DNA of 51,675 nt from an uncultured Pelagibacteraceae bacterium (GTDB lineage Bacteria > Pseudomonadota > Alphaproteobacteria > Pelagibacterales > Pelagibacteraceae), in NCBI GenBank assembly GCA_902623735.1, contig CACNUU010000006.1:1-51675 (forward strand). Direction: 5' to 3'. Of this stretch, positions 24,373 through 31,997 are shown piece after piece. The notes under the pieces were generated by a model that made no database searches, had not been told where the DNA came from, and saw only the letters and a list, made by a program, of their open reading frames with translations. Position numbers and translations under genes: made by a program. Position 1 is the first letter of the stretch. Each line of letters begins with the position of its first letter.

Positions 24373-25050
24373 TTAATCTAAGATTTCTTCACCGCTTTGT
24401 TTTTTTTCTTTATTATTTTTATTAATAGCCTCTTTATTTTTTTTCATATTAATTAAATCCGCAAATGTGTGATTAACATCTCTGTGGCCAGCTTCATCAT
24501 CTCTTATAACTCTAACGACATCTTTTAATGTAGCATGTAATGGTAAATTCCAATAATTAATTGCTATCTCTGGAGCGGGTTGATCTGGAATTGTTCCAGC
24601 TTCAAGTTCATTTAAATATTCTGTATAACTAATTACAGCTTCCTCCTCAAAATATCCAACAATTCTATGGGCAGTTCTTTGTGAAACAATGTAAATTATT
24701 GCGTAAGTAATAATAAATATAAACTGTGCTATCATAATTATAAATCTTTCAATAGCTGTGGGTTTAGCCACATGGATAAAGGTCATCAAATGCATCCTTT
24801 CATTTTCAGCCTCTTCTAACAAAGTTTTTATCCATCCTTTGTCATCTTCAATTTTTCTCAGAGATTTTAGATGGATTAACATTCCAGCTACCATACCAGG
24901 CACTGCTGCTACTGTCTCGAGCACAACAGCTCTATGCCCATATCTTTTTTTAAAAAAAGTATCAGCCAAGAATCTTAAAAACTTTGTAAATGACAAAGCC
25001 ACTTTGTCACTAAGATTTTTAGGTACGAAATGTTTATTTAATTCACTCAT
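24373..25050 (-). CDS. aox: Alternative (ubiquinol) oxidase
   Basis: A 225-residue membrane-bound di-iron quinol oxidase. The four iron-binding motifs are present: [28 protein letters not shown] and [13 protein letters not shown] supply the Glu/His ligands, with the first Glu in the helix around [10 protein letters not shown]. Two hydrophobic helices (about 60-80 and 110-135) anchor it in the membrane leaflet. It oxidises ubiquinol with O2 without pumping protons. The gene stands alone on the minus strand, its stop 3 bp from the end of the hpsN-like gene. The length matches bacterial AOX. Confidence 0.93.
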   Translation of the reverse strand: MSELNKHFVPKNLSDKVALSFTKFLRFLADTFFKKRYGHRAVVLETVAAVPGMVAGMLIHLKSLRKIEDDKGWIKTLLEEAENERMHLMTFIHVAKPTAIERFIIMIAQFIFIITYAIIYIVSQRTAHRIVGYFEEEAVISYTEYLNELEAGTIPDQPAPEIAINYWNLPLHATLKDVVRVIRDDEAGHRDVNHTFADLINMKKNKEAINKNNKEKKQSGEEILD

Positions 25051-25118
25051 ATTAGTTTAAATAACTATTAAATAAGAAATTGGTATGCGCTAAAATTGTC
25101 TCTAAAAGGCTCTATTTT

Positions 25119-25733
25119 TCAAAGTAAATATGCTGTCTCTTTAATTATATAAAGTGTCATCATAGACATAAAAACAATTATAAATAAATTTATATACTTC
25201 CATGTTTCTCTGTTTTGAGCATATCTAGAAAAATAAGTGGATAAATAACCCAGTCCAAAAAAGAACAAAAAAGATGCCACAGATGCTCCGACACCAAAAT
25301 AAACTTTTTCATTCAAAAGAAAATTTTTTGAAAAATTTCCTAAGAAAAATACTGTATCTGAATAAACATGTGCATTTAAATAGGTAAATCCTAAAGTTTT
25401 AAAAAAAACTTTTGATTTAGTAATTTTTTTTGATTCAATATTAAAATTTGTAATTGTTTCAAATGATTTAATTTTTGAAATAATAAAATAAATTAAAAAA
25501 ATTATTAAAAAAATATTTAAAACAAACTCAATAAATAAATTAAAATACTGATGAAAAATATGAAATAAAAAAATTCCTAAAAAAATTAATAAAAGATCTG
25601 AAACAGAGCAAATTATACAAACTAAAAATATAAATTGTTTTTTTAGCCCCTGCTCTATAACAAATATATTTTGTGCTCCAATTGCAAGTATCAAACTTAA
25701 ACCTGAAAAAAATCCTAAAACTAGATATTCCAT
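25119..25733 (-). CDS. LysE/ArgO-family amino acid exporter
   Basis: A 204-residue inner-membrane protein with about six hydrophobic segments. The opening FFSGLSLILAIGAQNIFVIEQGL is the LysE/ArgO signature (G-A-Q-N-F), and ICSVSDLLLIFLGIF and GFTYLNAHVYSDTVFFLG follow as in ArgO. The family exports lysine, arginine or similar amino acids. It is 68 bp downstream of aox on the same strand with no obvious terminator. No LysG-type regulator is adjacent. Confidence 0.85.
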   Translation of the reverse strand: MEYLVLGFFSGLSLILAIGAQNIFVIEQGLKKQFIFLVCIICSVSDLLLIFLGIFLFHIFHQYFNLFIEFVLNIFLIIFLIYFIISKIKSFETITNFNIESKKITKSKVFFKTLGFTYLNAHVYSDTVFFLGNFSKNFLLNEKVYFGVGASVASFLFFFGLGYLSTYFSRYAQNRETWKYINLFIIVFMSMMTLYIIKETAYLL

Positions 25734-25764
25734 CTAATAATTATTGAAGTTTATTAAAAGTGGT

Positions 25765-26175
25765 CTATTCAGAGTTAGCTGTAATGGTCTTTATTTCTAA
25801 AATATTTTCGTTAGGATCTTTTATAAAAAAGGTTTCCTGCTCATATTTTGTACCTTTAAATCTTAAGTAAGGTTCATCATAGTATTTAGCACCTTTTTCT
25901 TTTAATCTATTTTTTAAAGTATCAAAATCTTTTCTAGACAAATGTATGCCGAAATGTGGAACTGAAACATTGCCCATATCTACATCGTGTCTTTCACTAT
26001 CTAATTTATGCTCACTAGCATGCAGAGTTAATTCATTTCCCCAAAAATCAACGTCCGCCCATTCTTTCTCAGAATTACCTAAATTACACCCTAGTGTGTC
26101 ACTATAAAACTTTTTAGCGGTTTCTAAGTCTCCACATGGTATCGCTAAATGAAAACAGTTAGTGTTTTTGTACAT
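25765..26175 (-). CDS. VOC-family (glyoxalase/dioxygenase fold) protein
   Basis: A 136-residue protein with two beta-alpha-beta-beta-beta modules. The first metal-ligand position is in CFHLAIPCGDLETAKKFYSD and later ones in VPHFGIHLSRKDF and ILEIKTI, the H...H...E spacing usual for VOC metalloenzymes. The segment FIKDPNENILEIK is the classic dioxygenase/glyoxalase terminus. Members act on small molecules or confer resistance; the substrate is unknown. Convergent with nothing; divergent from cysE across 72 bp, which may share a control region. Confidence 0.78.
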   Translation of the reverse strand: MYKNTNCFHLAIPCGDLETAKKFYSDTLGCNLGNSEKEWADVDFWGNELTLHASEHKLDSERHDVDMGNVSVPHFGIHLSRKDFDTLKNRLKEKGAKYYDEPYLRFKGTKYEQETFFIKDPNENILEIKTITANSE

Positions 26176-26247
26176 AATAAATCCTTTAAAAAATTTTTAA
26201 AATAACTATATATCCAGCAACTTTTAATAGTCAAGCTTGCAGATATT

Positions 26248-26814
26248 ATGAATGAATACTTACAATCTATAATCGACCGTGACCCTGCGGCAAAATCAAA
26301 GTTAAGTTTAATTTTAACTTACCCTGGAGTGAAAGCAATTTTTTTTTATAAAATTGCAAATTTTTTTGCTATTGCTAAATTTGATTTGATTGCAAGAATA
26401 ATTTCACAGTTCTCAAGATTCTTAACTGGTATTGAAATTCATCCTAAAGCCAAAATTGGTAAAAATTTATTCATTGATCATGGAATGGGTGTGGTGATTG
26501 GAGAAACATCTGACATAGGTAACAATGTAACAATTTATCATAATGTCACTCTTGGTGGTATATCTCCAAGCATAAACTCAGATCAACAAAGAAACTCAAA
26601 AAGACATCCGACATTAATGGATAATGTTGTTGTGGGATCTGGCGCACAAATATTAGGTCCTGTTATAATTGGAAAAAATTCTTTAATCGGGGCTAATGCA
26701 GTTGTTACAAAAGATGTTCCTGAAAAATCTATTATGGTTGGAATTCCTGCTAAAAGAATTGGCGATGCCAAAAAAGGATTTAAACCTTATGCTGTTACAG
26801 ATAAGGAGGAATAA
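26248..26814 (+). CDS. cysE: Serine O-acetyltransferase
   Basis: A 188-residue cytosolic acetyltransferase of the left-handed beta-helix family: O-acetylserine from serine and acetyl-CoA. The short N-terminal alpha domain (DRDPAAKSKLSLILTYPGVK) is typical of the compact CysE/EpsC form. Hexapeptide repeats begin at IEIHPKAKIGKNLFIDHGMG, with the catalytic HGMGVVIGE and VGSGAQILGPVIIG. It overlaps cysK (TAATG), matching the cysteine synthase complex in which CysE's tail binds CysK. In SAR11, which cannot reduce sulfate, this pair assimilates sulfide released from organic sulfur. Confidence 0.93.
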   Translation: MNEYLQSIIDRDPAAKSKLSLILTYPGVKAIFFYKIANFFAIAKFDLIARIISQFSRFLTGIEIHPKAKIGKNLFIDHGMGVVIGETSDIGNNVTIYHNVTLGGISPSINSDQQRNSKRHPTLMDNVVVGSGAQILGPVIIGKNSLIGANAVVTKDVPEKSIMVGIPAKRIGDAKKGFKPYAVTDKEE

Positions 26815-27815
26815 TGTCTCATATAAAAAATAATTTTATTGAATCAATAGGAAATACACCACTTATTAAATTGAAAGCAGCTTCAGAGCTAACTGGATGT
26901 AACATATATGGTAAAGCTGAATTTATGAATCCAGGTGGTTCAGTAAAAGATAGAGCTGCTCTTGCATTACTAAAAGATGCTCAGGAAAAAAAATTAATAA
27001 CAAAAGGCGGTATTGTCGTTGAGGGAACTGCTGGTAACACGGGTATTGGATTAGGACTATTAGGGAATTCACTAGGCTATAAAACAATAATAGTTATGAA
27101 TGATAACCAAACACAAGAAAAAAAAGACACAATAAGAAATTTAGGTGCCGAATTAAGGTTAGTTCCTGCAAAACCTTATAAAGATGAAAACAATTTTGTA
27201 AAAATTGCAGGTCGCTTAGCTGAAGAATTAAAACCAACAAATAATAATGGAGTAGTTTGGGCTAATCAGTTTGATAATACAGCTAATGCTAAAGGACACT
27301 ATGAAGGGACAGGAAAAGAAATTTGGGAGCAAACTAATGGCAAAGTAGATGGATTTGTATGCTCATCAGGCACTGGTGGTACAATTTCTGGTGTAAGTAA
27401 TGCACTTAAAGAAAAAAACAAAGATGTAAAAATTTATCTTTCTGACCCAAAAGGATCTGCTCTGTATAATTACATAAAAAATGGTGAATTAAAATCTGAG
27501 GGTGGGTCAATTACAGAGGGCATAGGCTCTAGTAGAATTACAAAAAATTTTGAAAATGCAAAAATTGATGATGCATATTCAATAGATGATCATGAGGCGC
27601 TTCCAATACTTTATGATCTAATTCAGAATGAAGGATTGAGCTTAGGAACGAGTTGTGGAATCAATATTGCAGGTGCAATAAAATTAGGGAAAGAACTCGG
27701 TCCTGGAAAAACAATAGTTACAATTCTTTGTGATAAATCTGATAAATACAACTCAAAGATGTTTAATAAATCTTTTTTAACGGAAAAAAAGCTACCTGTT
27801 CCTAATTGGCTATAA
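26814..27815 (+). CDS. cysK: Cysteine synthase (O-acetylserine sulfhydrylase)
   Basis: A 333-residue PLP enzyme making cysteine from O-acetylserine and sulfide. The Schiff-base lysine lies in NPGGSVKDRAALALL (near residue 45), the substrate loop is EGTAGNTGIGLG, the phosphate-binding loop is SSGTGGTISGVSNAL, and the late loop reads GLSLGTSCGINIAGA. Length agrees with CysK/CBS-like bacterial enzymes; no regulatory CBS domain is present. Start codon overlaps the cysE stop. Confidence 0.93.
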   Translation: MSHIKNNFIESIGNTPLIKLKAASELTGCNIYGKAEFMNPGGSVKDRAALALLKDAQEKKLITKGGIVVEGTAGNTGIGLGLLGNSLGYKTIIVMNDNQTQEKKDTIRNLGAELRLVPAKPYKDENNFVKIAGRLAEELKPTNNNGVVWANQFDNTANAKGHYEGTGKEIWEQTNGKVDGFVCSSGTGGTISGVSNALKEKNKDVKIYLSDPKGSALYNYIKNGELKSEGGSITEGIGSSRITKNFENAKIDDAYSIDDHEALPILYDLIQNEGLSLGTSCGINIAGAIKLGKELGPGKTIVTILCDKSDKYNSKMFNKSFLTEKKLPVPNWL

Positions 27816-27894
27816 TGCCTCTTGCTGATAATTAATAAAACTGTTAATTTTTTTACATAAGGTTTGCGGAGACCTATTAACAAAATGGATTTAT

Positions 27895-28284
27895 ATGATT
27901 AAAAATTTTTTTAAAAAATTCGCAATTTATTTTTTTACTTTCTTTGTAACTACTTCTTTGCAAGCCGAAATGTCTGATATTCAAAAGAACAAAGCTTGGG
28001 AATGCAGTGGTATCTATATGGCAAATTATTTTTTACCCTCAGGTGAAAACTTTGAATACAGTATGAAAGAAAAATCAATGGCATCAGTAAAAGTTCTTAA
28101 AGAATATGCTCTAGAGATAGGTATTTCTGAAAAAGATTGGGACGCGGGTGTAAATAAAGCTGTAGATAAGTATTATGGATCTAAATATGATAAAGTAAAA
28201 ACTGATAATTGTCACTCTTTTGTAGAAAAAACTGTGCCAAATGGAAAAGAGAGAGTTAAAAAAGTTGTACAAACTTTATACTAA
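27895..28284 (+). CDS. Small secreted protein, unknown function
   Basis: A 129-residue protein with an N-terminal signal sequence (hydrophobic core FAIYFFTFFVTTSLQA, residues 9-23; cleavage near LQA-EM). The mature part is helical and charged and carries two cysteines (WECSGIYM and DNCHSF) that could form one disulfide in the periplasm. No family recognised. It is followed after 2 bp by the pseudoazurin-like gene, so both probably act in the periplasm together. Upstream 79 bp contain only a weak AT hairpin after cysK. Confidence 0.7.
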   Translation: MIKNFFKKFAIYFFTFFVTTSLQAEMSDIQKNKAWECSGIYMANYFLPSGENFEYSMKEKSMASVKVLKEYALEIGISEKDWDAGVNKAVDKYYGSKYDKVKTDNCHSFVEKTVPNGKERVKKVVQTLY

Positions 28285-28286
28285 AT

Positions 28287-28706
28287 ATGAAATATTTTTT
28301 AATTATTCTTTTGTTGTTGTCTTCAGCGTCTTACGCTGCTGATATAAAAGTTGAGATGTTAAATAAGAGAGCTGACGGTCAAATAATGGTTTATTCAGAA
28401 GATATATCTAGGATAAATGTAGGTGATACAATTACTTGGCTTCCAATAACAAAAGGTCATAACGTAGAGTTTTTAGCTGGGCCAGATGGATGGGAAATTC
28501 CAAAAAGAAGTAAAATGAATCAAGAATACTCATATAAGTTTGAGATACCTGGTATCTATTTTTATCAATGTACACCTCATAGGGGCGTTGGGATGATAGC
28601 GCTAGTTGTTGTTGGGGGCGATACTTCAAATAAAGATGCAATATCTAAGGTTAAAGTGCTTGGTAAAGCTAAAAAGAAATTACCACTACTTCTAGGAGAG
28701 CTTTAA
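28287..28706 (+). CDS. Pseudoazurin-like blue copper protein
   Basis: A 139-residue periplasmic cupredoxin with signal peptide (residues 1-17, cleavage near YAA-DI). All four type-1 copper ligands are visible: H in TKGHNVEF, then Cys, His and Met in YQCTPHRGVGM. GWEIPKRSKMNQEYSYKF and PGIYFYQC match pseudoazurin/amicyanin strands. Such proteins shuttle electrons in the periplasm, for example from the cytochrome bc1 complex to oxidases or reductases. It is the second gene of a run of small same-strand genes; no denitrification genes are near. Confidence 0.85.
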   Translation: MKYFLIILLLLSSASYAADIKVEMLNKRADGQIMVYSEDISRINVGDTITWLPITKGHNVEFLAGPDGWEIPKRSKMNQEYSYKFEIPGIYFYQCTPHRGVGMIALVVVGGDTSNKDAISKVKVLGKAKKKLPLLLGEL

Positions 28707-28756
28707 AAGTAATGAGTTCAAAGAAATTTTTAAACAATAACAAAAAGGAGAAAACA

Positions 28757-28963
28757 ATGAATAAAGTTATAATTACATTATGCTTAGTACTTTTTACTAG
28801 CTCAGCATTTGCTGGTTCTTGCCCAATGATGGCGAATGAGGTTGATAGTAAAATCAAAAAAGCACAAGAGCTAAGAGATCAAGGAATGGATGCTCACAAG
28901 GCAGGTGATCATGCTAAATCTGAGGAACTTTTAGGCAAGGCTTTAGATCTTTTTAAAAGCTAA
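28757..28963 (+). CDS. Small secreted helical protein, unknown function
   Basis: A 68-residue protein. The ATG at 28757 is chosen because AAGGAG lies 7 bp upstream and the predicted product then starts with a clean signal peptide (NKVIITLCLVLFTSSAFA-GS). The mature ~49 residues have one Cys in GSCPMM and a helical hairpin (KIKKAQELRDQGMDAHKAGD, then HAKSEELLGKALDLFK) resembling a single TPR-like repeat. No known family. It sits between the pseudoazurin and DUF1330 genes. Confidence 0.65.
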   Translation: MNKVIITLCLVLFTSSAFAGSCPMMANEVDSKIKKAQELRDQGMDAHKAGDHAKSEELLGKALDLFKS

Positions 28964-28979
28964 ATAAAGTGAGGAAATT

Positions 28980-29285
28980 ATGAAAAAAGCATATTTAGTA
29001 GCAGTTCCAACAGTTACAAACCCAGATATGTTTGCAAAAGAATATGCAAGTAAAGTTGCAGATACATTAAAACCTTTTGATGGAAAATTTCTTGTAAGAA
29101 CTCCAGAAAAATTAGTCAAAGAAGGAGAAGAAACTACTCTTACAGTAGTAATTGAATTTCCAAATAAGGAAAAAGCTTTAGGTTGGTATAATTCAGATGA
29201 ACATCAGAAAATTGTCGTTCAAAGAAGAAAAGCTACTGACCCAAAAAGCACAATTGTTATATGTGAAGAGTCAGACACTTATTAA
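28980..29285 (+). CDS. DUF1330-family protein
   Basis: A 101-residue cytosolic protein with the ferredoxin-like dimeric alpha-beta barrel pattern of DUF1330: KKAYLVAVPTVTNPDMFAKE, FDGKFLVRTPEKLV and VVIEFPNKEKALGWYNSDEHQ, followed by the RR pair and the final ICEESD strand. No catalytic activity is established for the family. GTGAGGAAATT precedes the ATG as ribosome site. It is followed 14 bp later by another small protein of possibly similar fold. Confidence 0.8.
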   Translation: MKKAYLVAVPTVTNPDMFAKEYASKVADTLKPFDGKFLVRTPEKLVKEGEETTLTVVIEFPNKEKALGWYNSDEHQKIVVQRRKATDPKSTIVICEESDTY

Positions 29286-29299
29286 AAAAAGGAATCAAA

Positions 29300-29614
29300 A
29301 TGAAGGCAATCTATACAAGAACTATCGGTGTTTATGATGATAAACTAAATGAAGCTATGGAAATTTCTAAGGGTCTAGCTGAAGTAAGAAAGAAGCATTA
29401 TCCTGATCATGAGGTTTATTTTTCATTTCAAATTGGTGGAAATCCTAGAACAGTAAGAGAAACTCTCATTGGTGAGCAATTTACAGACAAAGCATTTCAG
29501 AATGATCAAAATATGTCATCTGATCCAAAGTTTATAGAACTTCAAAAAAAAATGAAAGACATTTTTAAAGAAGGAACTATTCAGGACGAAATGAGAGTTG
29601 TCTTTAATGATTAA
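29300..29614 (+). CDS. Conserved small protein of unknown function, possible alpha-beta barrel
   Basis: A 104-residue soluble protein without signal peptide. The strand-helix-strand pattern (MKAIYTRTIGVYDDKLNEAM, then VYFSFQIGGN) suggests a dimeric alpha-beta barrel like its upstream neighbour. The middle contains many charged residues and no cysteine. I do not recognise a family. Its place between the DUF1330 and DsbA-like genes with 14-17 bp gaps argues for co-transcription. Confidence 0.65.
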   Translation: MKAIYTRTIGVYDDKLNEAMEISKGLAEVRKKHYPDHEVYFSFQIGGNPRTVRETLIGEQFTDKAFQNDQNMSSDPKFIELQKKMKDIFKEGTIQDEMRVVFND

Positions 29615-29631
29615 GAAGGATCTACCTTGTA

Positions 29632-30222
29632 GTGAAAGAGATTGATTTTTATTTTTCAATAGGTAGTACTTACACTTATTTATCAGTAACAAGAATTCTT
29701 AATGTTGAGAAAGAGCATCAAGTTAAATTTAATTGGAAACCTTTTAGTGTAAGAGCAATTATGAAGGAAATGAATAATATTCCTTTTCCTAAAGATAAAA
29801 TCAATAAAGTAAATTATATGTGGAGAGATATTGAAAGGCGCGCTGAAGGTTATGGATTTTTTGCTAAAACTCCAGTTCCCTACCCTCTTTCTGAATTTGA
29901 TCTTGCTAATCAAATTGCTATTCATGGTCTACATGAGGGATGGGGTATAGATTATATTAGACTAACATATAAAAAATGGTTTCAAGAAGGAAAGGAGCCT
30001 GCAATTGATCCTAGTATTTCTGAAATTTGCGAAGAGCTAAAAATTAATAAAGATGAAATAATTTTAAAAGCAAAGTCAAAAGAAGTTGAAAATAACTATC
30101 TATCAAATACAAAAAATGCAAGAAACAATAAGATCTTTGGCAGCCCTACATTTGTTGTTAATAATGAAATTTTTTGGGGTGATGATAGAATGGAAGATGC
30201 TATCAAATGGTCTAAAAAATAA
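29632..30222 (+). CDS. DsbA-family protein, 2-hydroxychromene-2-carboxylate isomerase-like
   Basis: A 196-residue thioredoxin-fold protein of the HCCA isomerase/kappa-GST group. It opens with KEIDFYFSIGSTYTYLSVTR: the DsbA CxxC is replaced by a Ser (FSIGS), as in HCCA isomerases that bind glutathione. It ends with NNKIFGSPTFVVNNEIFWGDDR, the cis-Pro loop and family terminus. The GTG start at 29632 is preferred; AAGAAGGA is 12 bp upstream. The stop overlaps the next ATG (TAATG). A role in glutathione-dependent isomerisation or detoxification is inferred. Confidence 0.82.
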   Translation: MKEIDFYFSIGSTYTYLSVTRILNVEKEHQVKFNWKPFSVRAIMKEMNNIPFPKDKINKVNYMWRDIERRAEGYGFFAKTPVPYPLSEFDLANQIAIHGLHEGWGIDYIRLTYKKWFQEGKEPAIDPSISEICEELKINKDEIILKAKSKEVENNYLSNTKNARNNKIFGSPTFVVNNEIFWGDDRMEDAIKWSKK

Positions 30223-30443
30223 TGTTTCCAAAAAAATATTCTAATCTTTTATTTATTTTCTTTATGGGTTTGGGGATGAGTTTGCTTATGACGCTTATAA
30301 TTACCTTTATTAATACTGGTTATGACGAGCTTTATTACAAAAGATTTCTTAAAGCTTGGTCTATAAGCTTGCCTGTTGCAATGATAGCTACAACAATTGT
30401 AGCGCCGATGGTACAAAAATTTGTAGATAAAATTACTAAATAA
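30222..30443 (+). CDS. DUF2798-family small membrane protein
   Basis: A 73-residue protein with two membrane helices (about 9-28 and 45-65). The pattern FFMGLGMSLLMTLIITFIN...FLKAWSISLPVAMIATTIVAP...FVDKI matches DUF2798, a small inner-membrane family of unknown function. It overlaps the DsbA-like gene by one base and precedes two SMR-like genes, all on the plus strand. Confidence 0.78.
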   Translation: MFPKKYSNLLFIFFMGLGMSLLMTLIITFINTGYDELYYKRFLKAWSISLPVAMIATTIVAPMVQKFVDKITK

Positions 30444-30458
30444 GAATAATCTCAAATT

Positions 30459-30794
30459 GTGAGTAATATATTTGCATACATCGTGCTTATACTTGCGGTT
30501 ATTTTAGGTACTGCAGCAAATGGTTTTGCTAAAGGAGCAAATGGTTTTACGTTATTAATACCAAGTATATTAACAGCAATAACAATAGTTGGATGTATGT
30601 TTACTTTATCTATTGTAATGAAAACTATTCCTGTTGGAATAACTTATGCTTCCTTTGCAGGTTTGTGTATTATAGCTACAACAATTGTTGGGATATATAA
30701 ATTTAATCAAACACCAGATCTATATACTGTCGTTGGTTTAATCTTAATAATTTCAGGAGTATTAATAGTCAACCTCCTTGGTAAAACTAATTAA
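30459..30794 (+). CDS. SMR-family small membrane transporter lacking the conserved glutamate
   Basis: A 111-residue protein with four predicted membrane helices and the EmrE/SMR layout (IPVGITYASFAG equals the IPTGIAYAIWSG region; GLILIISGVLIVNLLG is helix 4). The membrane glutamate essential for drug/proton exchange (EmrE Glu14) aligns with Gly17 in LGTAANGFAK. It is paired with a paralogue that has the same substitution, suggesting an SMR heterodimer with altered function. GTG is the only suitable start (30459); no strong ribosome site. Confidence 0.75.
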   Translation: MSNIFAYIVLILAVILGTAANGFAKGANGFTLLIPSILTAITIVGCMFTLSIVMKTIPVGITYASFAGLCIIATTIVGIYKFNQTPDLYTVVGLILIISGVLIVNLLGKTN

Positions 30795-30798
30795 ATCT

Positions 30799-31134
30799 AT
30801 GTCAAACTTATCTGGATATATTTATCTTCTTTTAGGTATCATTCTTGGAATAACTTCCAATGGTTTTTTAAAATCAACTAATGGATTTACCAATCTTGGG
30901 CCAACAATCTTTTGTGCTATTTCAATAGTGGCATGCATTTTTTGTTTATCAAAAGCAATGAATATTATACCTGTTGGTTTCACTTATGCTACATACGGTG
31001 GTCTGACTATTACTGCAGTTACTTTGTTTGGTGTTTTTAAATATAATCAAATTCCAAATTTTTACGGAATTATTGGAATAGCACTGATTATTATAGGTGT
31101 AATTTTACTAAATACTCTTGGCAAAACTAGTTAA
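30799..31134 (+). CDS. SMR-family small membrane transporter lacking the conserved glutamate (paralogue)
   Basis: A 111-residue, four-helix protein closely related to the preceding gene (NGFLKSTNGFT versus NGFAKGANGFT; IPVGFTYATYGGL; LGKTS end). The EmrE Glu14 position is Gly17 in LGITSNGFLK. The ATG at 30799, 4 bp after the previous stop, is preferred over an in-frame TTG at 30778. Adjacent SMR pairs usually form heterodimers with opposite topology. Its end overlaps the end of the convergent phosphatase gene by 4 bp. Confidence 0.75.
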   Translation: MSNLSGYIYLLLGIILGITSNGFLKSTNGFTNLGPTIFCAISIVACIFCLSKAMNIIPVGFTYATYGGLTITAVTLFGVFKYNQIPNFYGIIGIALIIIGVILLNTLGKTS

Positions 31135-31940
31135 GAAACAGGTTTTAAAATTTTTAAAATTTTATTATGAAGAGTTTTATTGGGTGAACAAATAATATCA
31201 CCAGCCTTTATAGGATTATAGTTTCTCCAAGTTGTAACAATACCGCCTGCAGCTTTTATTATTGGAATTAAAGCATGTATATCCCAAATTTTATTTCCAC
31301 ATTGAATTACAATATCAAGTTTACCTTCAGCAAAATGTGAATAACTTAAAGCGTCTGCGCACGGAAATTGCATGCGTTTTAGTATTTGAGGAATTTTTTT
31401 TTGTTGATTTAGAGATAAACTTCCATGGAAAGCTGCAGATAATTTCATATTTGAAAAAGTTGCTTTCTGATTTACTTTTATTTTTCTTTTTTTCCCATTT
31501 TCTGAAACGAATGCTGTGTTTAAAGACGTATTTAAATAATATTTTTTTAGCACTGGAAAATTAGCAAGACCTACAATTGGATTTCCTTTAAAATTTAAAG
31601 AGATTAAATTACTCCATGTTGGATTACCAATAACGAAAGATCTTGTTCCATCAATAGGATCAATTACCCATGAGAAATCACTTTTTGTTTTTTTATGACC
31701 AAACTCCTCCCCTATTATTTGATGATTTGGAAATCTTTTTTTTATTTCCTTGCTAATGAACTTTTCAAACGCCTTATCCGCACCAGTTACAGGATCATAA
31801 CCTCTGCCTTTTAATTTATTCAAAACTTTAAATGGTTTATTCAATTTTGAGTAATAAAAACTAGTAAGCTTATTCGCTAAATTATCAAGAAATTTAGAGT
31901 AAATTTTGTAATCTGAAGATTTCAATTTAGTCACAGCCAA
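31131..31940 (-). CDS. hisN: Inositol-monophosphatase-family phosphatase, probable histidinol-phosphatase
   Basis: A 269-residue Mg-dependent phosphatase. The metal site is intact: GEEFG (first acid), WVIDPIDGTRSFVIGNPTWS, and WDIHALIPIIKAAGG. The FVIGNPTWSNLISL stretch and RGYDPVTGADKAFEKFI at the N-terminus resemble the HisN branch (histidinol-phosphate to histidinol) more than inositol or CysQ phosphatases. No his genes are adjacent, though hisI lies 13 kb away. An inositol or other sugar phosphatase role remains possible. Minus strand, convergent with the SMR pair and divergent from the dioxygenase gene. Confidence 0.8.
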   Translation of the reverse strand: MAVTKLKSSDYKIYSKFLDNLANKLTSFYYSKLNKPFKVLNKLKGRGYDPVTGADKAFEKFISKEIKKRFPNHQIIGEEFGHKKTKSDFSWVIDPIDGTRSFVIGNPTWSNLISLNFKGNPIVGLANFPVLKKYYLNTSLNTAFVSENGKKRKIKVNQKATFSNMKLSAAFHGSLSLNQQKKIPQILKRMQFPCADALSYSHFAEGKLDIVIQCGNKIWDIHALIPIIKAAGGIVTTWRNYNPIKAGDIICSPNKTLHNKILKILKPVS

Positions 31941-31997
31941 CTAATACAGTTTAATTTATATTGATTAAAGTAAAATTTTAAATAATTATTAGTTAAT

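Noticed and set aside
28712..28756. Earlier ATG for the small secreted protein
   Set aside because: The extra residues are polar and lysine-rich and would spoil the signal peptide; AAGGAG is placed for the ATG at 28757.
30778..30798. TTG start of the second SMR gene overlapping the first
   Set aside because: The ATG at 30799 gives a protein of the same length as its paralogue, with matching N-terminus MSN.
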